A program made the translations under genes and the position numbers. This document shows positions 32,389-42,392 of a DNA stretch of 64,000 nt, in pieces (position 1 is the first letter of the stretch; every line of letters starts with the position of its first letter). The notes under the pieces were generated by a model. The model made no database searches, had not been told where the DNA came from, and worked only from the letters and a program-made list of their open reading frames with translations. Origin of the DNA: Massospora cicadina (Eukaryota; Entomophthoromycota; Entomophthoromycetes; Entomophthorales; Entomophthoraceae); the NCBI GenBank assembly GCA_022478985.1, contig JAKSZP010009303.1:124001-188000 (forward strand), given 5' to 3'.

Positions 32389-32641
32389 GTCTGATAGGTT
32401 CAATCTATTTGGGTGAGTAAGTGAGAAATGGCGAATATTATCGAATCTGAAACTATCGAGTCTGATGGATTCAATCTATTTGGGTGAGTGGGTGAGAATT
32501 GGCAAATATTAGCTAATAATTCACCAAATTGCTTACCTGAAACTAAGCGAGTCTAATGGGTTCAAACTATTTGGGCGAGTGGGTGAGAATTAGCGAATAT
32601 TATCGAACAAGTTACCAAATTGCTCACCCAAAACTAAACAA
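32389..32641 (+). repeat. Tandem repeat, three units of about 71-91 bp
   Basis: Units begin GTCTGATAGGTTCAATCTAT (32389), GTCTGATGGATTCAATCTAT (32460) and GTCTAATGGGTTCAAACTAT (32551). Each has TTTGGGTGAGTGGGTGAGAA near its start; units 2 and 3 have a reverse-complement-like TCACCAAATTGCTCACCCAA near the end, so they can fold as hairpins. The first unit lacks about 20 bp of that end. Confidence 0.75.
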
Positions 32642-32713
32642 AAATCAGTCAGAGTTTTAAGTGGATTAGGTAAATTTAGGATAACCAGCTCACCAACCAC
32701 GAGGGCAACTGCA

Positions 32714-32790
32714 AGCTGTTAGCCCGAGTGGCTCAAGCGTAGTGCTGGCACAGTCTTTAGACTTTCAGTGCAAACTCATAATAAACCTGA
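32714..32790 (+). other. tRNA-like sequence with A- and B-box-like elements
   Basis: TAGCCCGAGTGGCTCAAGCG (32720-32739) resembles the A box and D arm of class II tRNAs. AGTGCAAACTC (32767-32777) is a weak B box. There is no full cloverleaf. It may be the head of a tRNA-derived SINE or a tRNA relic, different from the SINE family at 18672. Confidence 0.35.
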
Positions 32791-32934
32791 GCAACGCCAG
32801 GTAACTCTACTAGTGAAGATATAAAACATAAATTTGATTTTTAAGCGATTTAATAGCTGATCAATCAGATGTATAATTGAGGATCCCTCTCTCTCATAAA
32901 TATCACTTCTTATAACAAAAAGTGAATTGAACAA

Positions 32935-32950
32935 ACCATCTAGTACTAAA
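32935..32950 (+). mobile_element. 16-bp LINE-tail insertion
   Basis: ACCATCTAGTACTAAA is bracketed by a perfect 18-bp direct repeat AAAAAGTGAATTGAACAA (32917-32934 and 32951-32968). The same 16-18 bp with its own duplication occurs at 34737-34754. Confidence 0.7.
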
Positions 32951-33877
32951 AAAAAGTGAATTGAACAAGAACTGAGAGAGCAACCAACTGCCATACCACA
33001 CTGCAATTTTATAGACAGTGAACAAAGGCCAACTAACCAAGCGTAGGGAAGGCAAGCCGCCTGTCTGTGCACAGCACATAGAAACAACTTGCCTGTGTTG
33101 ATAGTGAGTTTTATTAATAATAAAATCAAGGTCATTGAGATGGACAAACCATCTGCTGACCTTCCCACCAGCCTAAGCCCCAACACAACTAGAAATGGGG
33201 CTGGGCATTCCACCACATATATACCAAGTAATGAACTGGTGACACAAATGACTACAAAATGAACGAACGTGGAGATGGGTCATGGAGCACTAATGTATAG
33301 TGCAAATGATGAGGTTGACTCCTTAGGATCAATGCCCACTGACACCCAGATGACAAATGCAACCTTCTGGGAGTGAGGGCCAATGCCAAGAACTGTGGAG
33401 TTGGGAATATTCCCCAGTGAACCTCAATTAGCAGGGGGACTTGGGCCTCACAGGGTGAGAAAACTCTTGCCAATAAAGTAAAAAACCTGGATGAGGTATT
33501 GGTAGGATCCAAAACTGACTCAGATTCAAATAATGAAAAACAGCAATTTAAACTAATAGAGTCAAGCAATAAAAAGTTTTCTACTGACATGGAGAAACTT
33601 ACCAAATCAGCTCAGGGTATTTGGGTGAAGAACAAGTCAGGCGCCAACCCTGAAATAGCCCAGTTGGGGGGGGCAAATGGTCCCCAACCAAAATTGATTT
33701 GGTAGTATGAGTAACTCATCAGGCAGAATGCCCAATACACAATTGGGCGCAATCCCCAAAGAAGGCATTCTGATAGGGGTCTATAGCTTGATAATGCATC
33801 GACAGCCAATCCCAAATATCCAATCACCAAACCAAGATGATCCATTGAAGACCAACCAAGGTTAGGGTGACTCTATA

Positions 33878-34381
33878 TTGGTGACCAAACTGGAAGCAGA
33901 TATAGCACATCACTATTATGAATGTTCCATGTTCAAAAAATACTGGTCTACAATGCAATACATCCTATCAGGTGATCATTTGCCTCTGGGTATACATCCA
34001 TTGCAGGACCTGTTCTTTACAAAAACCTTGAGAACAGCTCAGATCCAACTACGAGCCTTCATTTACCAGTATTGTGTATGGGTAATTCACTGTGCGCTCA
34101 TCGCCAAGGTTATGAGCAACAAGTGCCCCCATCACAGAGGTTTGGTATTGAAGACCATTTGGATTATCTCTGACCAGCTCCACCAGATCTCAAAATTCTT
34201 GTGCATAATCCCTGGGTGTTATAAGACCACACATTTGGCTTTCCTCACCAGATTGCTCATCAAACACAATGAAGCTACTAATCATCTTAGAATAGTATGG
34301 CCTGTAAGCCTGTTGCTGCTAGAACCATGGCTAGTGATGGCAATCACTGATCAGCAATGGCTGGAGGTGCTAGAACTCTAG
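33878..34381 (+). pseudogene. LINE ORF2 C-terminal zinc domain region
   Basis: This 167-residue frame begins with 'DIAHHYYECSMFKKYW', the His/Cys part of the zf-RVT domain (HxxxxCxxxxxxW) found after RT in LINEs. 'FIYQYCVWVIHCALIAK' follows, the usual helical segment after it. The upstream part of the zinc finger is in another frame. It ends at TAG 34379-34381. Confidence 0.6.
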
Positions 34382-34580
34382 CGGCCCAAATCCCTGGTCT
34401 TTTTTTACCCTCAGCTGAATCGCCTGTATTCTGCCCTTCCCTCTTACTTTCCCTTAAATTTATTCAATAAAGTATGGAGATTTTTTAAAAAAAATGTATA
34501 ATTGAGGGCTATACATAGTATTAGTATCCCATGCTATATATTAGTCACACTATGTTGTTTTATGCCAAGAATATAGCAAT

Positions 34581-34858
34581 TTAACCCTTTCAGTCATTTT
34601 CAAAAAAATCATCCATTTTTTTGGCCTTAAATTTGCCACAAATTTCTTAGCTGACATTCACTCTTTTTGTAATTATTTTGGTCCTTGTCCATAACATGAA
34701 TATTTGACAAATTTTGAAATAAATATATGTAAATCTTACCATCTAGTACTAAAAAAATATATGTAAATCTCATTTTTTGGATGCATATATGCATTTTTGA
34801 ATTTACATACCCCTCGGTTTTTGGACGCATATATGCGTCAAATGATTGAAAGGGTTAA
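34581..34858. mobile_element. piggyBac-type MITE, copy 1
   Basis: Terminal inverted repeats TTAACCCTTTCAGTCATTT and AAATGATTGAAAGGGTTAA bound 278 bp with no coding. TTAA ends followed by CCCTTT are characteristic of piggyBac-like elements. It aligns with 63644-63842 but contains a LINE-tail insertion (34737-34754) plus its duplicated target, and an internal duplication of the palindromic segment. Confidence 0.75.
34737..34754 (+). mobile_element. 18-bp LINE-tail insertion inside the MITE
   Basis: TACCATCTAGTACTAAAA lies between two copies of AAATATATGTAAATCT (34721-34736 and 34755-34770). The other MITE copy reads AAATATATTTAAATCTCATT without any insertion at 63783-63802, so it is a paralogous empty site. 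Confidence 0.8.
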
Positions 34859-35182
34859 TCTATGATCTAAATTATACAGGAATTGACTTTACTACAAACC
34901 AATCAATAGTCAAAGTCTAAGTGATATCTACAGGTATATATATAGGATCTGCTACACTGTAAGTAGTTCTCATGCCATGTGATATCAGTCTTTTTAAATT
35001 CTAATGTTTGATTGAAATTGATAGTGAAACACATGTTTCATATTAGTTTCAATCTTATATTATTATCATAAACTTTTGATGATTTCATATGAGTTAAACA
35101 ACTGTGGCTGAGCCCATATATCTGATATGATCTACTAAGCACATAATTATAGTTAACAAATCCCTAAACAATTAAAATAAGG
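34859..35182. other. AT-rich spacer
   Basis: No gene or recognisable repeat between the MITE and the 5' LTR of element E. Confidence 0.3.
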
Positions 35183-35744
35183 TGTCAGACAATTGCCTTC
35201 TCGCTCAAGGTAGAAGAATGTTTTGGGTGCAAATAGTCCAAACGATGGGGGGTCCACCCCAGCATTAGCTCAAATTTGGTGATAAAGTCTAAGCCAAAAA
35301 ATCTCCTTTTTATAGACTTGAAGGGGGTGCCAGGAGGTGAAAATAATTTACTAACAAAGTAATCAATAGAGCCTCAAATAAGCAGCTAAACTAAGTCTAT
35401 GTCATGTAGCCTATTGGAGGAAGTATATTAAAATGCTACCTCATGGTTACATCCTTCCAGTTTCAAACTTAATACCTAAATCTAAGCCCTTCACAAAGTG
35501 AATTTCAAGCGTTTTGATAGGTTATAGTGCTATTTAACTAATTAAAGTTTACACTGTTTACTATAAACTCTCACCTACCCCACTATTAGCCTACAAGTTT
35601 GTTAAATACTAGGAGAATTGAAATAATAAAAGATCCTTTCCCCCAAGCTGCAACTTGTAAAAAGATATTAAATTGTATTATAGTTTTATCTAATGTAAGT
35701 TTGCCAATCTAGCTGACAAATTTTTATAAAGCTGTTGTTAAAAT

Positions 35745-37376
35745 TGTAAGTCCAGGGGAGCATCCCCTTTGCTTAGACTGGGCGGTGTTTCCATTCCCCA
35801 ATAAAAAGGGTCTGAAGAGGGTGGCTGTCCATCTTGTCACACAGTGTGATCTTGCTGATGTGGTAGATGAGCGCTGGGTAACAGATCTTACTCTGATGAT
35901 TCCTCCCCCTGTCCCCACATTCCCTCTGCTGAATTAGTATAGTGAATTGAATAAATCTGGGCTGAAATAATTGGAAAATGCTAACCCCAAGAGCTAAAAA
36001 GTTCATTATGAAGTTGATGGCCTCAAGGCCTCAAAATCAAGGTTTAAAAGCTATAAGCCCTAGTAACAAAGCCCAACAGTCTTGCACAGCCAGAAAATGC
36101 AGAATCAAGTATCAAAACCTTAGCAAAACTCTCTGATAGCATCAGGCCATTGAGGATGTCATCAGATTGAAACCTGCTTCAAAACCTTTGAGGACAAAAT
36201 CTGATTGGCGTGCACCTCTTAATCAGAATGTGTCTAGTAATGAATCCTCAGTCAAAAATTGCTAATGGCATCAGTCCATTGGTCAATGATGTTACCAATT
36301 TGGAATTCCCCTCAAAAACCTGGGAGACAAGTCCTGAAAAAGCCTGTACTTCCATTGTCAAATGTTTAATAGCTCAAAACCATACCCCCAAAAAATTAGA
36401 TTTGTCATTCAATGCATCTCACTATACCAAAAGGAAACTAAAGCAACTGGGAAGAGGTGGGTTGGATATCCCAAACCTGTTTCAAACCATTGGGACCAAC
36501 CCTATGTGGGGTGGCCTTAGAGGATTCCCATTTTTTGTCATATGAGATGCCATCATGATAACCATCAAAAATGCAGTGAACCTGTGAGTTGGGCACCTAA
36601 GGCTGAACTGACAGTGAATTGGCCTGTCGCTGATTCCTTTGAAGTCAGTTCAGATTGAAATTGTTTTTCCCCTCCCTCTAAAGTTTACCAGGTAAGGTCA
36701 AATCTTGAGGGCCCCAATACCATGGTTTTATAAGTTAATTCCCAAATCAACCACCTATTTAAACAGTTATAACACATTGAGGAAATTAATGGTCAATTTA
36801 CTTAGATTTCACTTTTTATAAAATATCTCCCTGAGTTCCCAAATTTTTTGCTCTTAGTTCAAATTTTTCTTGCTGAGATTCCTATGGCGCTAACTCTGTG
36901 GCCCGTCAGGCCCTACACTGATTGGGCAATACCAGTCATGATAGTAATATTAGCTCCCTCCATAGCCAACTGGGCATATCATGTAAAAAACTTCTGGGAA
37001 TTCAACCCAATTGTTGAAGCCATCTGCCAGCAGGATATCAGAATCCTGTGGGCACATCTATCTCCACTTCATGTGAGGATCTTCCCCCTTATCTCTGTTT
37101 TTGTGCCAAACCCTCCTATGGAGTATCCCAAAGCAGCTAGTCCAATCATTCAACTACCTGCAGCAAGGCCCACTGGGTCTGGAGTTGTTACAGCCTGGTT
37201 CATTGCCAGATTCCTTTAAACGCTTGCAACATACTGGTGCTTGCTTGTTACACATCTTTCCAAGCAACATAATGTCATTTGAGCAGCAATTCCTCTGGCA
37301 TTATGGCTTGCCTTTTGGGTACTTTTGTGTCCTGACTGGCAGGCCAGTCTAAGCTTCATATACCTTCTCCCTGATA
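35745..37376 (+). repeat. Solo LTR of family D (long, coding form)
   Basis: From TGTAAGTCCAGGGGAGC to TGATA it aligns with the LTRs of element D but is more diverged and about 200 bp longer. It keeps DLADVVDERWVTD (VDERWVT 35863-35883), the GGLDIPNLF block (about 36460-36485), and the U5 frame at 36848-37219. No clear 5-bp duplication is left (AAAAT and GAAGT). Confidence 0.75.
36848..37219 (+). pseudogene. U5 hydrophobic frame in the family D solo LTR
   Basis: The part from Met 36883 ('MALTLWPVRPYTDWAIPV') aligns residue by residue with the U5 frame of element D ('MAFLWWPIGPYIRWALPV'). It continues with 'FWEFNPIVEAICQQDIRILW' against 'FWQYNPVITIFRQQYTGILW'. After a frame change the motif PLALWLAFWVLLCPDWQA is read near 37290-37345. 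Conservation is at the protein level, which supports coding, although this copy is dead. Confidence 0.6.
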
Positions 37377-37431
37377 GAAGTACTGCCAACTATCAGCACC
37401 TGCGAGCACAAGCAGCGGGATTTCAACAAAG

Positions 37432-37448
37432 TGGTGCTTACTACAGGG
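37432..37448 (+). promoter_or_regulatory. Primer binding site of element E
   Basis: TGGTGCTTACTACAGGG follows the LTR end CAACA after three bases. The TGG start fits the CCA end of a tRNA; A and B have near-identical sites. Confidence 0.65.
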
Positions 37449-37494
37449 CTACCTGAACACCAGAACTTTTTTTAATAAAATGGAGAATGTTAAC

Positions 37495-38470
37495 GGGCTA
37501 ACCTTTCTATACTCCCTGTTGAAAATGAAACACGGCTAGCTGCCATGGAACAGCAGCTATATAACGCTCTGTCACGGCTTAAAAAACTTGAACAGCGTCC
37601 CTCCTCAGCTCTTTGTGAAGCTGCTCTTGCTTTACCCCAACCAATAGTAACTTTGTAACTTCAAAAACCATCAATCAAGGCAAGTTTATCTCTTGTAGGG
37701 CAATATTTATTAATTTCTATATATATGAATCTGCGATGGAAGGGATGACTGAGCACCAAAAAATCTGTACATCCTACCTTGCTTAAATCTATGTGCTTGA
37801 GAGGTTATGGTTCTCCAAATAGACAGACTTAGTACCTGAGGGAAGTTAAGGCAGTGCTTATTGAGAAATTTGGTTCAAAGCAAAGTTTAAAAAGGATCAA
37901 CAAAGCTTTTATGTGCCTTAGCCTAAAAGTGTAAAGACAGTTTCCACTTTTGTTGATTGATTCTACATGGCAGCACAACCGCTGTTACTTGCAAAAATGC
38001 TACCTCTTGATGACGCTGTTGCTGCCATCTTAACTTGTATAGCTTCTCAACCATCTTTAGCATGGCATATCATCTCTGTAAAATGCTATTATTAAAATTT
38101 CTGTGACATTAAAGAGGCTCTATTAGAGGTTGTAGATTTCCATAGCGCTGAGAATACTCTTGATTTGAGTTGAACCCTGAGGATTAACTATTAAGAAACT
38201 TCAAATGGTATCTCAGCAGAGAGATTCCATGATGACCATCCCAAACCTGTTCCTGCGGTGCAACTCAAAACAGAAATCCCCCCTCTACATGAGGTTATCC
38301 CAAGTTCTTTATCTATGAATAGGCAGCGTTCTTATCCATACATTGTGATAAAAGAGTGCCCTGTAAATTCATTTAAACCTGTGTCTCAGGTCACGCCCTC
38401 CCCTGAGAGGCTTCCTGCCGCAGCTCAGTTGTCACGCCTAGCTGATATGCTGTCTGTATCCCCCTAGCCT
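37495..38470 (+). pseudogene. Gag of element E
   Basis: 'MEQQLYNALSRLKKLEQRPS' (about 37548-37607) matches the N-terminus of Gag in A. Capsid-like text 'KVxxxxLIEKFGSKQSL' (about 37850-37885) follows. Frames are broken repeatedly. 38258-38467 is the Pro-rich end. Confidence 0.6.
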
Positions 38471-39059
38471 TCTGCAGCTTAAAACTTGTCTCTAAAAGAA
38501 AACCCAAGCCAGTTAACAGATCGTTTACACTAAAGCTGTCAAAGACGAAACTCCTGCTCCCATGATTAAAGTAATAGCAAGACTTTCCGCAAGCCATCTC
38601 CTGCTCTAATGAATGGTTAGCAAACAAAGGGTGTTAAGTAATAAACAATGACGTGCAAAAGTTAAATCTCTCACCTAATGCACCTTTGAGGTTCATAAAC
38701 AACCCCATTGATGACGAACCTGAAGGGGGTTATGAGAACATCAGTTACTATGTTCTAGGAACACCCACTGAAGTGGTGAAACAGATCTATTTAATGATAA
38801 TGAGTAGATGAGGTCACCATACTTGAGAAAAGGAACTTCAATCAAGTTTATAGGGGAGTCCTGTAGTTATTGACACCATCAGTGATGTTAATAAGCTCCT
38901 GGCCAGTTTGATTTAACCGCTTCAGCAGGTTCACACCATGAATTCTATCTTAGAAAGCTACCCAGAGACTGCTTTCAAACTAACCTCCACTTTCAGCTTC
39001 CAAGGGTCTTAGCTCTGTCTCCTAACTTTGGCGGAACACTTACCAAGGAGGAAGTGGTT

Positions 39060-39270
39060 AGTCAAAAAATCTGGATTACGGCCATCCTGAATAGTGGCTC
39101 CCCCAGTGAATGTAATCCCCTCCAAGCTGATAAAAAATAACCTGTCTACTGATTTGGAGTACAATCATGAGTTTGGAACTGCGGGGCCAAACAACACTCA
39201 TGCCATCAGGGCTTATTCTTCCCTTGCAATTTGAAATAGGAAGCTCAGCTTATCAGCCCCAGCAGTGGCT
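39060..39270 (+). pseudogene. Protease of element E, active site lost
   Basis: 'ITAILNSGSPS' (about 39078-39110) aligns with 'VKAILDTGSPV' of A: the catalytic Asp is now Asn and Thr is Ser. Downstream 'FGTAGPNNTHAIRAYSS' matches A closely after a frame change. Confidence 0.7.
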
Positions 39271-39959
39271 TTAGAAAACATAAAATACTATATTCTCATA
39301 GTACCCAGTTTATGATTGAGTATGAGGGAATAATCAACATGAAGCATGGTTTCCTTTCATTACTCAATTATGAAGTCCCCTTAGTTTTATACAATAAAGA
39401 TCACAGCAAGAACTAATATAGATGCCTAGTTTAATACCCATTTTCTTCTTTGTTTGTGAATTATACCACCTCTGGGCGCAATCCAAAGAAATTGCCAGAT
39501 TCAGTGAATTCTAGGGATGGTGTTCGTTATTATGCTACAAACAAAGTAGTGATTAAGCCTGGTGAACAACAGGCGGTTGACGCAAAGATTACGCTCCAAA
39601 ACCATTAAACTTCTTGTTACACCTTGTAAGTTTTGAGGGCGTGAGCCCCTTTGTCTTGAGTATTACTTGCTATCCTAGACCCATCCTACCAGAGACCTAT
39701 CACCCTTCTGTTAGGAAACTCCACCCAGAAGGAAATAATTGTAAAGAAACACCAGGAGATTGGCAGAGGCTTATTAGTCTCTGAGGAGGACATTAAACGC
39801 ATTCATTTTATAGTCTCTATGCTGGATATGAGCTTACCCATGGGCAACCTGGTATGTACCTACCCAAATATTCATATCTCAAATGAGCTGACTCCAGACG
39901 AGCTTAAAAAAGTCCATACTTTATTGGAAGTCTATAGCGACGTATTCTCTAAGTCAGAT

Positions 39960-40500
39960 ACTAACTAAGGCCACATAATAGACTGAAGCCATTTCATTGA
40001 TGTGGGTGATGTCCGTCTCATACAGTCAAAAACCTTATTGCAATACAAATTTGGAGATCAGCAAATGAGGACTGAGTTCAAGAAGTTACTAAACGCTGGG
40101 CTACTGGTACCCTCACAAAGCATTTTACCTTCCCCCTATTGCTTAGCAAAAAGAAAACGGAGGCTATCAGATAGTCATGGAATAAAGCAACCTAAATAAC
40201 CTCAAGAAAAAGATATTATCCTATCTTCCACATTGACGACGCCCTGACTCAACTCTCTGGCTCTAACTTCTTCTCCACCATGGGCTTGGCTAGCGGCTAT
40301 TGGCAAAATGGACTTAGTCCCCAAGATCATGAGAAATGCGCTCTAATTTTCAGTGAAGGTCTTTTCCAACCTACCAGACTACATCAAGAGCTGTGCAACG
40401 CGCCTGCAACATTCCAGAGAGCCATGGACCATATCTTGCAGAGCCTGGAGTTAAGTCGTGCCATCATCTATCTTAAAACATCATCAAAGTGTTTTTAAAG
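39960..40500 (+). pseudogene. Reverse transcriptase of element E
   Basis: 'MRTEFKKLLNAGLLVPSQS' (40064-40120), then 'ALTQLSGSNFFSTMGLASGY' across a frame change, then 'LCNAPATFQRAMDHILQSLE' (40390-40449). The catalytic YxDD is gone: the position reads YLKT. It corresponds motif by motif to the RT of A. Confidence 0.75.
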
Positions 40501-40679
40501 ACCTTTAACAAACATCTTTTCTCACCCAAAGGAAGTGTTTCAGTGCTTATGTAAGTCCAAGATTAGATTAAAAACCTCCAAGGGCACTTTTTCCAGAGGA
40601 GGCTAAATTTCTTTGGGCACTCCGTTGCCCAAGAAGAAATTCAACCCTTACAAGACAAGATTGAAGCCATATTGAAAAA

Positions 40680-41310
40680 TGCTTTCCTAAGAATCTATGG
40701 AATATTCAGGTATTTCTAGGAATGATGGGATATTACAATCAGTTCATCCTAAAGTTCTCTCAGCTCAGTGAGCCCCTTGTCATCCTATTGACGAAAACAC
40801 TCCTTTCCATTGGGGGTGAATAACAGAAGGCCTCTTTTGAGGCACTAAAGCAACTGCTACAATAATGTCCTATCCTGAGGCACCCAGACTATGTCAAACC
40901 TTTTTTTATAAAAAATATTTGAGGTGGGTCAACCTTAGAGCAAATATACCACACCAAGAATTTTCTAGCCAGTACAGGTTTTCAAACTTGAAACCTGCAC
41001 TAGGGTGAAAGCAGTTTTATCTGCCCAGCTAACCACCCTCAAACCTTTCATCTACTTACCAATGACTTAAGTTACATTATTGGTGCCATCTTGGCTCAAG
41101 TGGATAAAAACGAGGTAGACCATCATGTATCATACTTTAGCAAATTGCTGTCAAAAGTGGACATAATTATAGCGTCACTAAGAAGGAGTGCCTGGCGGTT
41201 TTGCTAGCTGTGAAAAACTACCGTCCTTTCTTGTATGGAATAACCTTCATCGTGTTACAATCCACGCTTAATTAAATTGGTTGAAAAACATGAAGGATCC
41301 TACCAGCCAT
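40680..41310 (+). pseudogene. RT end and RNase H of element E, split by a SINE
   Basis: 'VFLGMMGYYNQFI' type text lies at about 40705-40750. RNase H text 'LTNDLSYIIGAILAQVDKNE' (about 41055-41115) and 'VSYFSKLLSK' follow the SINE at 40904-41038. Removing the SINE and one duplication copy rejoins 'YVKPF' to the catalytic region. Confidence 0.65.
40904..41038 (-). mobile_element. tRNA-derived SINE, copy 3
   Basis: The minus strand starts GGGTGGTTAGCTGGGCAG and ends in a T/A-rich tail; it aligns with the copies at 18672 and 19535. A 10-bp direct repeat TCAAACCTTT flanks it (40894-40903 and 41039-41048). The hairpin GTGCAGGTTT..AAAACCTGTAC is retained. Confidence 0.8.
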
Positions 41311-41417
41311 TTAGCGCGTTGGTCTCTAAGGCTTCAACCTTATGGCATTAAAGTTGAACATTGCGCTAGAACCCATCAATGAATGTTTATGTGCTAACTT
41401 GATTTCCAGTTCTGCAT

Positions 41418-41699
41418 TTGGATAACAATGAGGCGAAAAGGTTATATGGCCTTTTAATAAACCCTGATGACTGGAAAAACAAGGATGAGCCTGTTCAAAA
41501 AATGCTAACTCAGAACTCCCACAACACCAAGATGAAGAACAGGAAGTTGTATAAACAGGTGAGGGCAAAGTGTTTTCCTTATCTTCGCCCCTCAGAACAT
41601 GTCCCTGATATCCTGGAGGCTCACTCTACTCTAGGTCATGTGGGAGTGAATAAAACCAATGGTGGATTAGGGAGAGGTACCATTGGAAAGGAATTATGA
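41418..41699 (+). pseudogene. Integrase N-terminal part of element E
   Basis: 'NKDEPVQKMLTQNSHNTKMK' (41479-41538) and 'LEAHSTLGHVGVNKT' (41615-41660) match 'DEDEPVQKMLAWHSRNTKV' and 'MESHTIMGHGGV' of A, including the zinc-domain His. Coding ends at the LTR of B. Confidence 0.7.
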
Positions 41700-41730
41700 A
41701 GACTATTATTGAAGTTTTGTGTTTAGAAAC

Positions 41731-42332
41731 TAGTATAACTGGATAATAAGCCATATGTTTGGCGGATTGTATTTTATGGATTATTGTGAGCCTCAATATT
41801 GGGTGGCAGATTATGTCAACTGGAAGCAAGTAAATCAAAGCCTTAATTATTTGATGGATTGTTTTTATTGCTGAAGAGAGCTTAAAGATTTGGGTAAACT
41901 ATGACAACTCAAATTATTTTGATAGAGGTAATATTAGTTTAGCAAATAGAGTGAATTCTGCCAGAGCCTCAGTGATGAGGCGGAATCAGATGAGTTCTGG
42001 CAAACAATTTTTAAGCTATGATGAAGGGTCAAAACTGACCAAAGCAACCAAGATAAGAGTGTAAAGCAAAGATAAAAAAGGAAGGTTTTTTGGAAGAATA
42101 GAGGAAAAAAGAGTGGATAGGGCGATGAAGGGAATTGAAAGCAGAAAGAGTCTGTTAGTTATATTATTTTAAGTAAAGTAGTGAGGTTGATGCTATTGCT
42201 CCTTATTATATAAAAGGTTATATATTTTATTTGACAGACTAACGATCTTCATATTGTTCATCCGTTTCTCAGTGGGGTTGACCCTGTGCAGCTCCTACGG
42301 CGTATCTCAAGAATATTGCTGAATTTATAACA
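41731..42332 (+). repeat. 5' LTR of element B
   Basis: It begins TAGTATAACTGGATAATAAG (originally TGTTATGACTGG) and ends TATAACA. A TATA box TATATAAAA is at 42207-42215, about 120 bp before the LTR end; the partner LTR has TTATATAAGA at the same place. Confidence 0.8.
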
Positions 42333-42333
42333 T

Positions 42334-42350
42334 TGGTGCTCCTACAGGGG
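42334..42350 (+). promoter_or_regulatory. Primer binding site of element B
   Basis: TGGTGCTCCTACAGGGG starts one base after the LTR end. It begins with TGG as expected for a tRNA primer. Confidence 0.7.
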
Positions 42351-42392
42351 GCCCATTGATCAACTCCCTGAGAGCTCCATATTCGCCAAGCA

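Larger units (their letters stand above)
32883..34493 (+). mobile_element. 5'-truncated LINE of a second family, with A-tail and 14-bp duplication
   Basis: A perfect 14-bp repeat ATGTATAATTGAGG flanks the insert (32869-32882 and 34494-34507). The 3' end has AATAAA followed by a T-run and an A-run (34466-34493). Coding remnants are the ORF2 C-terminal region: 'KMGLGIPPHIYQ' (about 33193-33228, the GGMGL-type motif after RT) and the zinc-tail frame at 33878-34381. It carries a 16-bp LINE-tail insertion near its 5' end. Confidence 0.8.
35183..37428 (+). repeat. 5' LTR of element E, split by a D-family LTR
   Basis: It begins TGTCAGACAATTGCC (compare TGTTGGACATTTTCAATTCC in A) and ends GGGATTTCAACA at 37428, three bases before the PBS. 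Without the inserted 35745-37376 it is about 614 bp. The block GCGTTTTGATAGGTT..TAACTAATTAA matches AGCTTTGATAGGCT..TACCTAATTAA in the LTR of A. Confidence 0.7.
35183..41730 (+). mobile_element. Ty3/gypsy retrotransposon E (family A type), 3' end missing
   Basis: 5' LTR (35183-35744 plus 37377-37428), PBS, Gag, protease, RT, RNase H and the start of integrase are all recognisable and closely related to element A. A family D LTR interrupts its 5' LTR and a SINE interrupts its RNase H. Coding stops inside the integrase zinc domain where the 5' LTR of element B begins. The rest of the integrase is not found beyond the far end of element B, so the 3' part was lost by deletion or rearrangement. 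Confidence 0.8.

Noticed and set aside
32389..32641. CRISPR-like array
   Set aside because: Units are contiguous tandem copies without distinct spacers, in a eukaryotic context.
33252..33605. 117-codon minus-strand open frame
   Set aside because: Antisense to the truncated LINE at 32883-34493.
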